Shown in pieces: positions 43,318 through 50,968 of a stretch of DNA of 50,968 bases (position 1 is its first letter; each line of letters begins with the position of its first letter). Source of the stretch: an uncultured Gammaproteobacteria bacterium (GTDB lineage Bacteria; Pseudomonadota; Gammaproteobacteria; Ga0077536); assembly GCA_938082545.1 (NCBI GenBank), contig CALKCL010000025.1, positions 1 through 50,968 of the forward strand. Direction: 5' to 3'. A model generated the notes under the pieces. That model ran no database searches. It was not told where the DNA came from and worked only from the letters and a program-made list of their open reading frames with translations. Both the position numbers and the translations under genes were made by a program.

Positions 43318-44751
43318 ATGCACATAAAGAAATATGATTTTGATTATAGCCGTCGCCACTTCATGGAGAAGACTGCAAAAGGAGCTGGCTCAGCTGGTGT
43401 CTTAGGCGCACTCTTCCCACTTATGGCGAAGGAAGGCGATCACTACAACGCATATCCAGAAGAGCTAACTGATATCGAAGCCTATACAAAGGGCAAAGTT
43501 AAAGTTGGTGACATAATTAGTAAAGATAACGTAGAGCTCGTTCAAGATTTGATTGATCCTGCTCTATATATAGAGGTTACTCAGGATAACAGAACATTTT
43601 CTATCCTTCCTACTCAAACAAAAATTGAGCAACAGTTTCCTCCTTACTATCTAGATGCGACCTTAAAAAACTGGGGCCGTGCGAAATTCGGTCCTGATGG
43701 AAACGTCTACACTGATGACGGAAGCCCTTGGATTGGTGGACACCCTTTCCCTGATCCGCAAACTCCAGAAGAAGTACAAGCAAACGTTGTACTTTCATGG
43801 GGTCGTCACGATCAGGATACATTTGCGATTCCGTGCCAAGCACTAGATCCAAATGGTAACGTTCAATACGACTACGACTTCGTATGGGCACAACAACAAA
43901 CTACTGGCCTAGTACATCCAATGTCAGCCGACGGCGCATCGATGGTTCCTGGGAAAGAAGAAATGCTTCGCTACCAGTCTGTATGGTTTATGTCTCCAAA
44001 TGATGTAAAAGGTACAGCTTTCATGAACGAGTGGTATAACGATCAAGCTCGCTTCCCAGAGTTATACGGTTATCTTCCTGCGTTCAAACGAGTACGTCGA
44101 TTCCCAACAAACCAACGGTTCGAGCCGTTAGTTGCGGGTATCAACTTATTCTTGTCAGATGCATGGGCAGCTGGTGACCCTATGTTGACATGGGGTAACT
44201 GGAAAATTATTCATCGAGGACCAATGTTAGGTTCTATGCACCATAACTGGAGAGGAGATCGCGATAACTGGTCTCACCCAACAGTCGGTGGACAACAAGG
44301 GAACACTTACTACGACGTAGGTAAATCCTTAATTCCAGAAGTGATCGTTCTTGAAGGCGAGCCTACAGGATTTCCTCGTGCACCACTCAGTAAGCGACGT
44401 GTTTACTTTGATGCGCGTAACATTGAGTATCCACAGGCAATTTCTTATGACCGTCGTGGAGAGCTTTGGAAGACTTTTGAGCCTGGTTTTAGTCAGTACA
44501 GCTATGAAGATCCTGAGTCAGCGGCTGTTCGTCCTGGCGCAACTGGCAAAAAAGTGATGACTACCGATGGTAGACCTGAGTGGAGTTGGAACTGGGTAAT
44601 CAGTAACGACTTACAGTCGAAACGTGTCACGCGTTTCTACCAAGGTGAGAAAGTACAAGGTGGTTGGAAGTCAAATTATGACCAAGAGACTGCTTCAGAC
44701 TTCATATCAAACTATATGACCAAGTCTGCTATGAGACGACTCGGAACTTAA
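43318..44751 (+). CDS. Tat-exported DUF1329 domain protein
   Basis: A ~477-residue protein. I start it at ATG 43318, with GGGG about 7 bases upstream. This gives MHIKKYDFDYSRRHFMEK: a twin-arginine motif (SRRHF, residues 11-15) followed by a hydrophobic Ala/Gly segment, so folded export by Tat is likely. The body (PYYLDATLKNWGRAKFGPDG, SHPTVGGQQGNTYYDVGK, KRRVYFDARNIEYPQ) matches DUF1329, an outer-membrane-associated LolB-like fold often found with DUF1302 proteins; none is adjacent here. The long leader and perfect terminator suggest a strongly expressed single-gene unit. Confidence 0.82.
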   Translation: MHIKKYDFDYSRRHFMEKTAKGAGSAGVLGALFPLMAKEGDHYNAYPEELTDIEAYTKGKVKVGDIISKDNVELVQDLIDPALYIEVTQDNRTFSILPTQTKIEQQFPPYYLDATLKNWGRAKFGPDGNVYTDDGSPWIGGHPFPDPQTPEEVQANVVLSWGRHDQDTFAIPCQALDPNGNVQYDYDFVWAQQQTTGLVHPMSADGASMVPGKEEMLRYQSVWFMSPNDVKGTAFMNEWYNDQARFPELYGYLPAFKRVRRFPTNQRFEPLVAGINLFLSDAWAAGDPMLTWGNWKIIHRGPMLGSMHHNWRGDRDNWSHPTVGGQQGNTYYDVGKSLIPEVIVLEGEPTGFPRAPLSKRRVYFDARNIEYPQAISYDRRGELWKTFEPGFSQYSYEDPESAAVRPGATGKKVMTTDGRPEWSWNWVISNDLQSKRVTRFYQGEKVQGGWKSNYDQETASDFISNYMTKSAMRRLGT

Positions 44752-44776
44752 CACTCAGAAATCGTCAAAATAAAGA

Positions 44777-44811
44777 CCGCGAAACGGGAAACTGTTTCGC
44801 GGTTTTTTTTT
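44777..44811 (+). terminator. Strong intrinsic terminator after the DUF1329 gene
   Basis: CCGCGAAAC (44777-44785), loop GGGAAACT, GTTTCGCGG (44794-44802) followed by nine T residues (44803-44811). A perfect 9-bp GC-rich stem with a T-run is the textbook Rho-independent form. Confidence 0.93.
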
Positions 44812-44837
44812 ATCTAAAATTCATCTAAAGTGTAGTC

Positions 44838-46352
44838 ATGCTAGATAGCCAAATCACATACCCAAAAAAAATAATCATACTAGGAGGAGGAACCGCCGGC
44901 TGGATGACCGCTGCCCTACTTTCCAAAAAATGGTCTAGTAAAGGTACCCGTATCTCCTTAATAGAATCAGAAACTATTGGAACAGTTGGTGTGGGTGAAG
45001 GGTCAACCCCTAAAATGAGAAAGTTCTTTGATAGTTTGAACATTTCAGAAAAAGAATGGATGCCAGAGTGTAATGCCACCTATAAGTGCGGTATACGCTT
45101 CCCCAACTGGTCAACTCGTAGCGGCTATGAAAGCTATTATCATCCATTTTTCTCGCAACATGACGACTCCTCCGTACGAGCATTCTTTCAAAACACTACC
45201 TTACGCAGTAGAAATTTTAATGTCTACGCTCATCCCGACGCATTTTTTATTTCTAACTTTCTAGCTAAAAAGAAACTCTCTCCTCTGCCTCGGTCTAATA
45301 CCAGCTACTCGACTGACTATGCCTACCATTTTGATGCAAGCCTTATTGGTACGTATCTGAATCGATTTGCTCAAGCGGAAGGGGTTAGGCGCATCATAGA
45401 TACAGTCACTCAGGTAAACCAAGATGGTAATGGTGGCATTACATCCGTTCAGACAATAAACCATGGTACATTAGAAGGTGATTTTTTTATCGACTGCACG
45501 GGCTTTGCTGGTGTACTAATAAATAAGACATTAAACGTCCCTTTTATTCCATATGCAGATAGCTTGTTCAATGACAGTGCAGTAGCTATACCCACTCCAT
45601 TAGCAGCTGAAGAAGGCCTTCCTTCAGAAACTATTTCAAAAGCGATGAAGCACGGATGGGCTTGGAAAATCCCGCTCACTAACAGATTTGGAAACGGCTA
45701 TGTCTACTCGTCACAATTTACTGACAAAGATGATGCGGAACTGGAGCTACGTACTCATTTAGGCATTGACAATGACAATGTCGAGGCCCGACATTTAAAG
45801 ATGAGAGTTGGGCGGACAGAACTCTGCTGGGCAAAAAATTGCCTAGCAGTAGGATTGTCCCAAGGATTTATCGAACCTTTGGAAGCAACCGCTCTTATGG
45901 TCGTTCAAGAAACCGTAGAACTGTTCCTCGATACTTACACCTCAGCAGGAAACACTGAAAAAGCGCGACGAACCGTTAATGAAAAAATTAACCTTATCTT
46001 TGATGGCATTCGAAATTATGTACAAATGCATTATAAGTTGAATACAAGAAGTGACACTCCATACTGGATAGAAAATCGTCAAAATAAAAACCTATCCGGT
46101 GATATGCAATCTATTCTAAATGTATGGGACAAAGGTGGAGACTTATTGGGAACGCTCAGAGAACAGTCAAGCCGCCTAGTCTATAGCCCTACCTCTTGGT
46201 ATTGCATTCTAGCCGGAATGGGACGATTTCCTTCTAGGCCAAAAAAACCTAAACCTAAGATGGAGCATTATTCGGCCAAGGAAGCGAGTAGCTATTGTAA
46301 AAGCATGATGTCACACTTCGGAGACCATAGAGAAACGCTTAATAAAGAATGA
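44838..46352 (+). CDS. Flavin-dependent (tryptophan-type) halogenase-like protein
   Basis: A 504-residue FAD enzyme of the tryptophan halogenase family. It has the dinucleotide site LGGGTAGWMTA (15-25), GVGEGSTPKMRKFF, Lys83 in ATYKCGIRFPNW (the position of the catalytic Lys79 in PrnA), the W274-A-W276-K-I-P WxWxIP motif, and Glu346 in GLSQGFIEPLEAT. These residues argue for halogenation rather than hydroxylation, but the substrate is unknown. The start lies only 27 bases after a strong terminator with no visible ribosome site, so how it is expressed is unclear. The amidohydrolase gene follows after 30 bases. Confidence 0.85.
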   Translation: MLDSQITYPKKIIILGGGTAGWMTAALLSKKWSSKGTRISLIESETIGTVGVGEGSTPKMRKFFDSLNISEKEWMPECNATYKCGIRFPNWSTRSGYESYYHPFFSQHDDSSVRAFFQNTTLRSRNFNVYAHPDAFFISNFLAKKKLSPLPRSNTSYSTDYAYHFDASLIGTYLNRFAQAEGVRRIIDTVTQVNQDGNGGITSVQTINHGTLEGDFFIDCTGFAGVLINKTLNVPFIPYADSLFNDSAVAIPTPLAAEEGLPSETISKAMKHGWAWKIPLTNRFGNGYVYSSQFTDKDDAELELRTHLGIDNDNVEARHLKMRVGRTELCWAKNCLAVGLSQGFIEPLEATALMVVQETVELFLDTYTSAGNTEKARRTVNEKINLIFDGIRNYVQMHYKLNTRSDTPYWIENRQNKNLSGDMQSILNVWDKGGDLLGTLREQSSRLVYSPTSWYCILAGMGRFPSRPKKPKPKMEHYSAKEASSYCKSMMSHFGDHRETLNKE

Positions 46353-46382
46353 TCACAACAGGTATCCTGGGGAGGACCTTTT

Positions 46383-47640
46383 ATGACCACTGACACTAAG
46401 CTATTCACCAACTTTAATATCATTGACGGGTCTGGAGCCGATAAATTTCTTGGAGAGGTATTGGTGAAAGGGAACCGTATTGACCAAGTTGGACTAATTG
46501 GAAGTTCAAAGCCTCTTCAAAATACGGTTCTAATTGATGGAGAAAGAAAAACTTTAATGCCTGGGTTGTGTCACGCGCACCTGCATTTAACTTGGAATAA
46601 TCAGGCAACTCTCGAGGGCGTCACTATGATGCCTCAAGAGGAGAATCTGGTGCACTCCATTGGTGTTGCGAAGGAGGTGCTAGACTCAGGATTCACATCA
46701 GGTGTAGGAGCTGCCAGCGCTCGACCCAGATTTGACTGCGTTTTACGCAATGCTATCAACAATGGACATATTCCCCGGTCCAAGATATCTGGCTAACTCA
46801 CAAGAAATAACGGCAATCGGCGGTCTCGGCGACACATCTCCCTTGCATATAGATATCGATGGCCTATCCTTTAGTGCCCGCGTGTCAGGCCCGGAAGAGA
46901 TACGCAAGATGGTGCGTAAATATTTCAAATTTGGTGTCGATTTGATCAAGCTAAACTTGTCAGGTGAAGAGATCACCTCTGTCTCGGCACAGCGCACAAC
47001 GATGTCTGATGAAGAAGTAGGTATGGCGATGACGGAAGTGAGGTGTCAAGGCATTCGGGCCTGCGCAAATGTCCGCTCAAAAGGCTCGGTTCTTCAATGT
47101 ATCGAGCATGAGATCGAGATCATTTATCATGCCTCTTATGCTGATGAAGAGTGCCTCGACAAACTAGAAGAATAGAAGCAGCGATTTTTTGTTGCTCCGG
47201 CATTAGGCTGGCTTGTACAAACCGCTTATGGAGCGGGTGAATTTGGAATTTCTCCTGACAGTGAACTGGCTCATGCATACGCATCGGAACTTGAGATAGC
47301 CATCGACACAATGAAGAAAATGCATGCTCGCGGAATAAGAGTTCTGCCAGGAGGAGACTATGGATTTGCATGGATCCCTCATGGTACAAATGCAAAAGAT
47401 CTAGAGTATTTGACAACTATGGTCGGAATGATCCCGATGGAAGGTCTTGTAGCTACCACCAAATTGGGAGGTAAAATCATGGGGCAGCCTGAAACACTCG
47501 GACTACTTAAAAAAGGATATGTTGCCGACATACTAATAATCAACGGAGATCCACTAGAAGACATTAGCCTTTTGCAGGACAAAGAAAAGATTCTCGCGAT
47601 CATAAAAGATGGAAAGTTCCATAAAAATTTAATGTCTTAG
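46383..47640 (+). pseudogene. Amidohydrolase (imidazolonepropionase/prolidase-like) with a frameshift and an internal TAG
   Basis: The sequence encodes one amidohydrolase in three pieces. The first (46383-46796) gives a family start and the metal site MPGLCHAHLHLTW. Near the CCCC run at 46773-46776 the coding frame changes: deleting one C restores GHIPGPRYLANSQEIT, continuing in the frame of 46732-47175. That frame meets TAG at 47173-47175 (LEE-stop-KQRFFVAPALGWL) and then continues through VLPGGDYGF and ETLGLLKKGYVADILIINGDP to 47640. Homology runs right through both lesions, so this is a broken gene or one with sequencing errors. A very strong GGGGAGGA ribosome site remains, and it follows the halogenase gene in the same direction. 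Confidence 0.8.
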
Positions 47641-47680
47641 ATCATGCGACGGATAGCATGCAGACTAAACCGTAAAGAAA

Positions 47681-48175
47681 TTATTTCTTATCCAGAAAAT
47701 CCGGCATCACCTCTCCAGGAAACCAAATATCTACATCTCCTTGATCGAACAACGTCTCTTGAGAATCGACGAGCCATTTTTCTTTACGTTTCACGATTAC
47801 ATATAACTCGAACTCCGTAAGACCCTGATTATTATAGTTATCTTTTGACTTTAATACATTCGGGACAATTGCAGTCTCATCGCAAGTCAATTCTCCGCGA
47901 CTAAGATGGGCGACACGCTCGTCAATACTGTAGATAACTACCCCACCTCCCTGGTAGAACATGCGTTGCAGACTAGCCCAATCTTCTCTAGGTTTTCTAT
48001 CTGTCATTGACTCCGTAACAAAATCAAAGGCCTCCTCAAAACGGTGTTCCTGCATTGCAGTTAAATAATTTCTTACGGCTGCCGACCGGTCACTCCCATC
48101 CTCTGGGCAGGACTCAGCTTTCAGCACACTAGAGCTAATTACAAAGAAACACCACAATAATACAATTTTAATCAT
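47681..48175 (-). CDS. Small exported protein of unknown function
   Basis: A 164-residue protein with a Sec signal peptide (MIKIVLLWCFFVISSSVLKA, residues 1-20) and a mature part containing AVRNYLTAMQEHRFEEAFDFV, reminiscent of NTF2/DUF4864-like periplasmic proteins. The family is not secure. I start at ATG 48173-48175, which has GGGGAG about 8 bases upstream. The longer open frame to 48295 would bury the signal peptide. It is convergent with the broken amidohydrolase and divergent from the monooxygenase. Confidence 0.65.
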   Translation of the reverse strand: MIKIVLLWCFFVISSSVLKAESCPEDGSDRSAAVRNYLTAMQEHRFEEAFDFVTESMTDRKPREDWASLQRMFYQGGGVVIYSIDERVAHLSRGELTCDETAIVPNVLKSKDNYNNQGLTEFELYVIVKRKEKWLVDSQETLFDQGDVDIWFPGEVMPDFLDKK

Positions 48176-48332
48176 TGACTTTCTCCCCAAAAAGTAGACC
48201 TTCGCACACTCACACGTTAATCTTAATAGCCTATACACCTCCTCTGCCGCCGCATCGTAAAAAAATCTACGGCAACCGAGACTGGAAAAGTCCACGGCGC
48301 AGCCAGAAAGCAGTACATAGGAACCTTAACAC

Positions 48333-49841
48333 ATGTCTAGTGAAAGACTCCAAATTAAACCAACACCTCGGGATGCCATGCGTATTGCAGTAGTTGGCGC
48401 TGGTTTTGCCGGTATTGGTATGGGAATACAACTAAAAGCCGCCGGCTATAGAAACTTTACTATCTATGAGAAATCGAAATCATTAGGCGGAACGTGGAGA
48501 GATAACACTTACCCTGGGTGTGCCTGCGATGTTGCCTCTCACTTATACTCGTTCTCATTCGAAAAGAATTCTCATTGGCCAAACGTGTTTTCTAAGTCTA
48601 AGGATATTCTGCAATACCTAATTTACTGCGCAGAAAAATATAAAATTATTCCACATGTAAAGTTTGAAAAAGAAATCACTGAACTTCGATATAACCAAGA
48701 AAGACTCGAGTGGACTTTGAACACCGCCTCAAATGAAAAAGAAATTTTTGATATAATCATTAACGGAACCGGCCCACTGAACAAGCCCTTTATCCCAAGT
48801 ATTGAAGGCCTAAACCAATTCAAGGGAGAGATGTTTCATTCGTCTGCATGGAAACATGACTCTGACTTAATAGGAAAAACTGTTGCCTGCATAGGAACAG
48901 GTGCAAGTGCGATACAGTTTATTCCAGAAATTGTGGGTAAAGTAAAAAAACTTAACGTTTTTCAAAGGACACCAACCTGGCTAGTTCCAAGAATGGATAG
49001 ATCCTACTCAAACATCACAAAAAAGATCTTCAAATATATCCCAGGTATTAATTGGATTTACCGCACCTTCTTATACTGGAGAAACGAATACTATGGAATG
49101 GCTATAATGGGATATCCTTTTTTTAATGCCATGCTTCAAAAAGTCTCTCTTTTTTACCTACGTGTAAAAGTAAAAGATCCCTCTCTGAGACAGAAACTGA
49201 CCCCAGAATATCAGATTGGTTGTAAAAGGATTAATATTTCTGACGATTATTATTCTGCCCTACAAAACCCCCATAGTGAGCTAATTACTATTCCAATAGA
49301 ATCAGTAACGAAAAATGGGGTGGTAACTTCTGATGGTAAAGAGCACCCCTGCGATGCGATTATTTTTGGGACAGGATTTAAAACGCAAGAGTTTTTACAG
49401 CCGGTGAAAATATATGGATGCGATGGCGTTGAACTTACTGAATCTTGGGGAGAACAAGCAAAATCTTTTATGGGGATCTCTATCTCCGGTTTCCCTAACT
49501 ACTTTTTGTTACTTGGTCCTAATACTGGATTAGGACATAATTCTGTCGTCTTCATGATTGAGTCTCAAATAAAATATGTGATGGACACGCTCAACTTCAT
49601 GTCATCAAAAAATATTAAGGCCGTGGATGTTAAAGAAGAACACCAAGAAAAATTCTACTTACTATCCCAAAAGAAACTAAAACGTTTATCTTGGGGCACG
49701 GGTTGTAATAGTTGGTATTTATCTAAAAATGGGGAGAATTTTACGATCTGGCCAGGGTTTTCCACCTCTTACTGGTGGAAGACTCTAAAGTTCCCAGTTA
49801 ACAAGTATTTATTACACAAAGCAGGAAAAATCAGTCAATAA
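48333..49841 (+). CDS. Baeyer-Villiger / flavin-containing monooxygenase (FMO-like)
   Basis: A 502-residue FAD/NADPH monooxygenase. The FAD site is VVGAGFAG (20-27). The Baeyer-Villiger fingerprint FKGEMFHSSAW (163-173, FxGxxxHxxxW) is intact, and IGTGASAIQ (188-196) is the NADPH site. LGGTWRDNTYPGCACDV is typical of cyclohexanone/steroid-type BVMOs. It should insert oxygen next to a ketone to form an ester or lactone. The next genes, DUF1330 and LLM oxidoreductase, run in the same direction with short gaps, so an oxidative degradation operon is likely. An internal Met at residue 16 (MRIAVVGAG) is an alternative start. Confidence 0.9.
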   Translation: MSSERLQIKPTPRDAMRIAVVGAGFAGIGMGIQLKAAGYRNFTIYEKSKSLGGTWRDNTYPGCACDVASHLYSFSFEKNSHWPNVFSKSKDILQYLIYCAEKYKIIPHVKFEKEITELRYNQERLEWTLNTASNEKEIFDIIINGTGPLNKPFIPSIEGLNQFKGEMFHSSAWKHDSDLIGKTVACIGTGASAIQFIPEIVGKVKKLNVFQRTPTWLVPRMDRSYSNITKKIFKYIPGINWIYRTFLYWRNEYYGMAIMGYPFFNAMLQKVSLFYLRVKVKDPSLRQKLTPEYQIGCKRINISDDYYSALQNPHSELITIPIESVTKNGVVTSDGKEHPCDAIIFGTGFKTQEFLQPVKIYGCDGVELTESWGEQAKSFMGISISGFPNYFLLLGPNTGLGHNSVVFMIESQIKYVMDTLNFMSSKNIKAVDVKEEHQEKFYLLSQKKLKRLSWGTGCNSWYLSKNGENFTIWPGFSTSYWWKTLKFPVNKYLLHKAGKISQ

Positions 49842-49884
49842 TTCTGCTACTTTTAAGGCTCATTAAAAAAGGAATAAATAAATT

Positions 49885-50220
49885 ATGGCCATCATTGCAG
49901 TCGCCAACATAAAAATACCAGATCTCGAGCAGTATAAGAAAAGTGGCTATCTTGAGCAGGCGGGGAAAACCGCAACAATGTATGGAGGCACATATATCGT
50001 ACGCGCTGGGAGAAGCTCAGTTATTGAAGGCTCGCCAAAGATAGAAAGAGTAATAATGATTGAATTTGCTAGCGAAGAGAGATTTCTGGATTGGTACGAC
50101 TCAGAAGAATACGCTCCATGGAAAAAAGTTCGCCACGCATTAGCTGAAAGTGATATGTTTATCATAGAGAAACTTACTGACGAGCAGCAGAATGACATTG
50201 CGCAAGGCACATCTCGTTGA
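49885..50220 (+). CDS. DUF1330 family protein (dimeric alpha-beta barrel)
   Basis: A 111-residue cytoplasmic protein with VANIKIPDLEQYKKSGYLEQ at the start, YGGTYIVRAGRSSVIEG and the typical ERVIMIEFASEERFLDWYDSEEY segment of DUF1330. These small ferredoxin-like barrels often sit beside monooxygenases, but no firm reaction is known. An AAAAAGGA site precedes the ATG. It lies 43 bases after the monooxygenase and 55 before the LLM gene. Confidence 0.85.
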   Translation: MAIIAVANIKIPDLEQYKKSGYLEQAGKTATMYGGTYIVRAGRSSVIEGSPKIERVIMIEFASEERFLDWYDSEEYAPWKKVRHALAESDMFIIEKLTDEQQNDIAQGTSR

Positions 50221-50275
50221 ATAATTTTAACGAATACCGTTAACAAAAAAAGTTTAGATTTGGGGAGAGAGGCTT

Positions 50276-50968
50276 ATGGCTCGCATGCGCTTTGGTGTAT
50301 TTATACCACCACATCACGTTCCGACTAATTACAATCCTACTTATGCTTTACAACGCGATGTTGAAATAGTAAAGCTAATCGACGATATAGGTTATGACGA
50401 GGCCTGGTTTGGAGAGCATCACTCCGGAGGTGTTGAATTAATTAACGACCCCATGATGTTTATCGCACATGTAGCTGGACTGACTAAGAATTTAAAACTA
50501 GGCACTGGAGTGGTCTCACTTCCCTACCACAATCCTTTATGGGTAGCTGATAAATTAGCGTTACTCGATCATCTAACACGGGGACGAGTAATGCTAGGTG
50601 TTGGACCAGGGGCTCTCGCCACTGATGCCGCAATGATCGGGATCCGACCTGAAGAGCAACGTGATGCCCTTGACTTCGATATGGATGTACTCATGCATTT
50701 GCTGACCAGCGATGAGCCTATTTCAGTAGAAACCTCACGCTATAAACTTGTCAATGCTCGACTACAACTTGATTTTTACCAAGATCCGCACCCGCCAATA
50801 GTAGCAGCTGCCGTGGTATCTCCCTCAGGACCAAGGATAGCCGGAAAGCACGGGACTGGATTAATTTCTGTTGGAGCCACCATGAAAGCTGGGGTAGACG
50901 TGCTTGCCATGCATTGGGACGTAGTGGAAGAGCGAGCCAAAGAGTTTGGCCAAACCGTCAGTCGTGAT
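50276..50968 (+). CDS. LLM class flavin-dependent oxidoreductase, 3' end outside window
   Basis: The first 231 residues of a luciferase-like monooxygenase. FGVFIPPHHVPTNYNPTYALQRDVE, DIGYDEAWFGEHHSGG, LKLGTGVVSLPYHNPLWVADKLALLDHLTRGRVMLGVGPGA and PHPPIVAAAVVSPSGPRIAGKHG are characteristic of the FMNH2-dependent alkanal/limonene-type group. A GGGGAGAG ribosome site precedes ATG 50276. The frame is open to the right edge. It probably belongs with the FMO-like gene in one operon. Confidence 0.88.
   Translation, partial: MARMRFGVFIPPHHVPTNYNPTYALQRDVEIVKLIDDIGYDEAWFGEHHSGGVELINDPMMFIAHVAGLTKNLKLGTGVVSLPYHNPLWVADKLALLDHLTRGRVMLGVGPGALATDAAMIGIRPEEQRDALDFDMDVLMHLLTSDEPISVETSRYKLVNARLQLDFYQDPHPPIVAAAVVSPSGPRIAGKHGTGLISVGATMKAGVDVLAMHWDVVEERAKEFGQTVSRD

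Noticed and set aside
44115-44128. GGTTCGAG string resembling a tRNA T-loop
   Set aside because: It is inside the well-supported DUF1329 coding sequence and no cloverleaf can be drawn around it.
47173-47175. TAG in the amidohydrolase read as pyrrolysine
   Set aside because: The gene has an independent frameshift upstream, the position (LEE-stop-KQRF) is not catalytic, and no pyrrolysine context is expected in this kind of bacterium.

Overview
The window looks like a moderately AT-rich chromosomal segment of a free-living, probably marine, gammaproteobacterium-like bacterium. This rests on a complete System I cytochrome c maturation operon (ccmABCDEFGHI), a Pseudomonas-like O-antigen block (WbpL/WbpM-type proteins with GalU), Shine-Dalgarno spacing typical of Gram-negatives, Tat and Sec signals, and a large set of flavin, CoA-ester and amide-hydrolysing catabolic enzymes. 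No rRNA, tRNA, CRISPR array, transposase or phage gene was seen. No recognisable DNA-binding regulator is encoded.

Layout. 1-1457 is a partial hydantoinase A-like gene (minus). 1804-2532 holds the most unusual locus: a membrane-anchored peroxiredoxin/redoxin-like gene whose redox motif is interrupted by an in-frame TGA, read as Trp-TGA-Pro-Tyr-Cys. The TGA is followed at bacterial-SECIS distance by a perfect hairpin, so it is a strong candidate selenoprotein with a UxxC centre. Its last ~30 codons are displaced by an apparent single-base frameshift, and a 25-residue membrane micro-ORF lies just upstream. 2739-9252 is a mixed block: EthD-like protein, LLM flavin oxidoreductase, nitroreductase, PQQ/haem c quinoprotein resembling polyvinyl alcohol dehydrogenase, MaoC hydratase, exported RidA-like protein, two tiny membrane ORFs and a YghU-type glutathione transferase.

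9311-27719 is an almost unidirectional (minus) catabolic block. It contains two acyl-CoA ligases, two enoyl-CoA hydratase-like proteins, an LLM oxidoreductase, an isochorismatase-like hydrolase, a remnant of a hydantoinase-like C-terminus, an Old Yellow Enzyme, a uridine-kinase-like P-loop protein, a cytochrome P450, two D-aminoacylase-like amidohydrolases, a SnoaL-like protein, an amidase, a nitronate monooxygenase and a tyrosine-phosphatase-like protein. Together these would suit uptake and breakdown of N-acylated or cyclic amides and of the acyl chains released from them, though the substrate cannot be read from sequence.

27908-29588 pairs an unrecognised protein with a queuosine-precursor-type transporter. 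29598-35481 (minus) is the polysaccharide block: aminotransferase, epimerase/reductase, undecaprenyl-phosphate sugar-1-P transferase, nucleotide-sugar dehydratase and GalU. 35818 is an unrecognised small protein, followed by the tightly overlapping ccm operon (36220-43008). 43318-44751 is a Tat-exported DUF1329 protein with a long structured leader and a textbook terminator. Next come a flavin-dependent halogenase-like gene, an amidohydrolase carrying two lesions, a small exported protein (minus), a Baeyer-Villiger/FMO-type monooxygenase, a DUF1330 protein and a partial LLM oxidoreductase running off the right edge.

Single-base lesions occur in two otherwise well-conserved genes (near 1888 and near 46775). 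They could be real decay or assembly errors; raw reads would be needed to tell.
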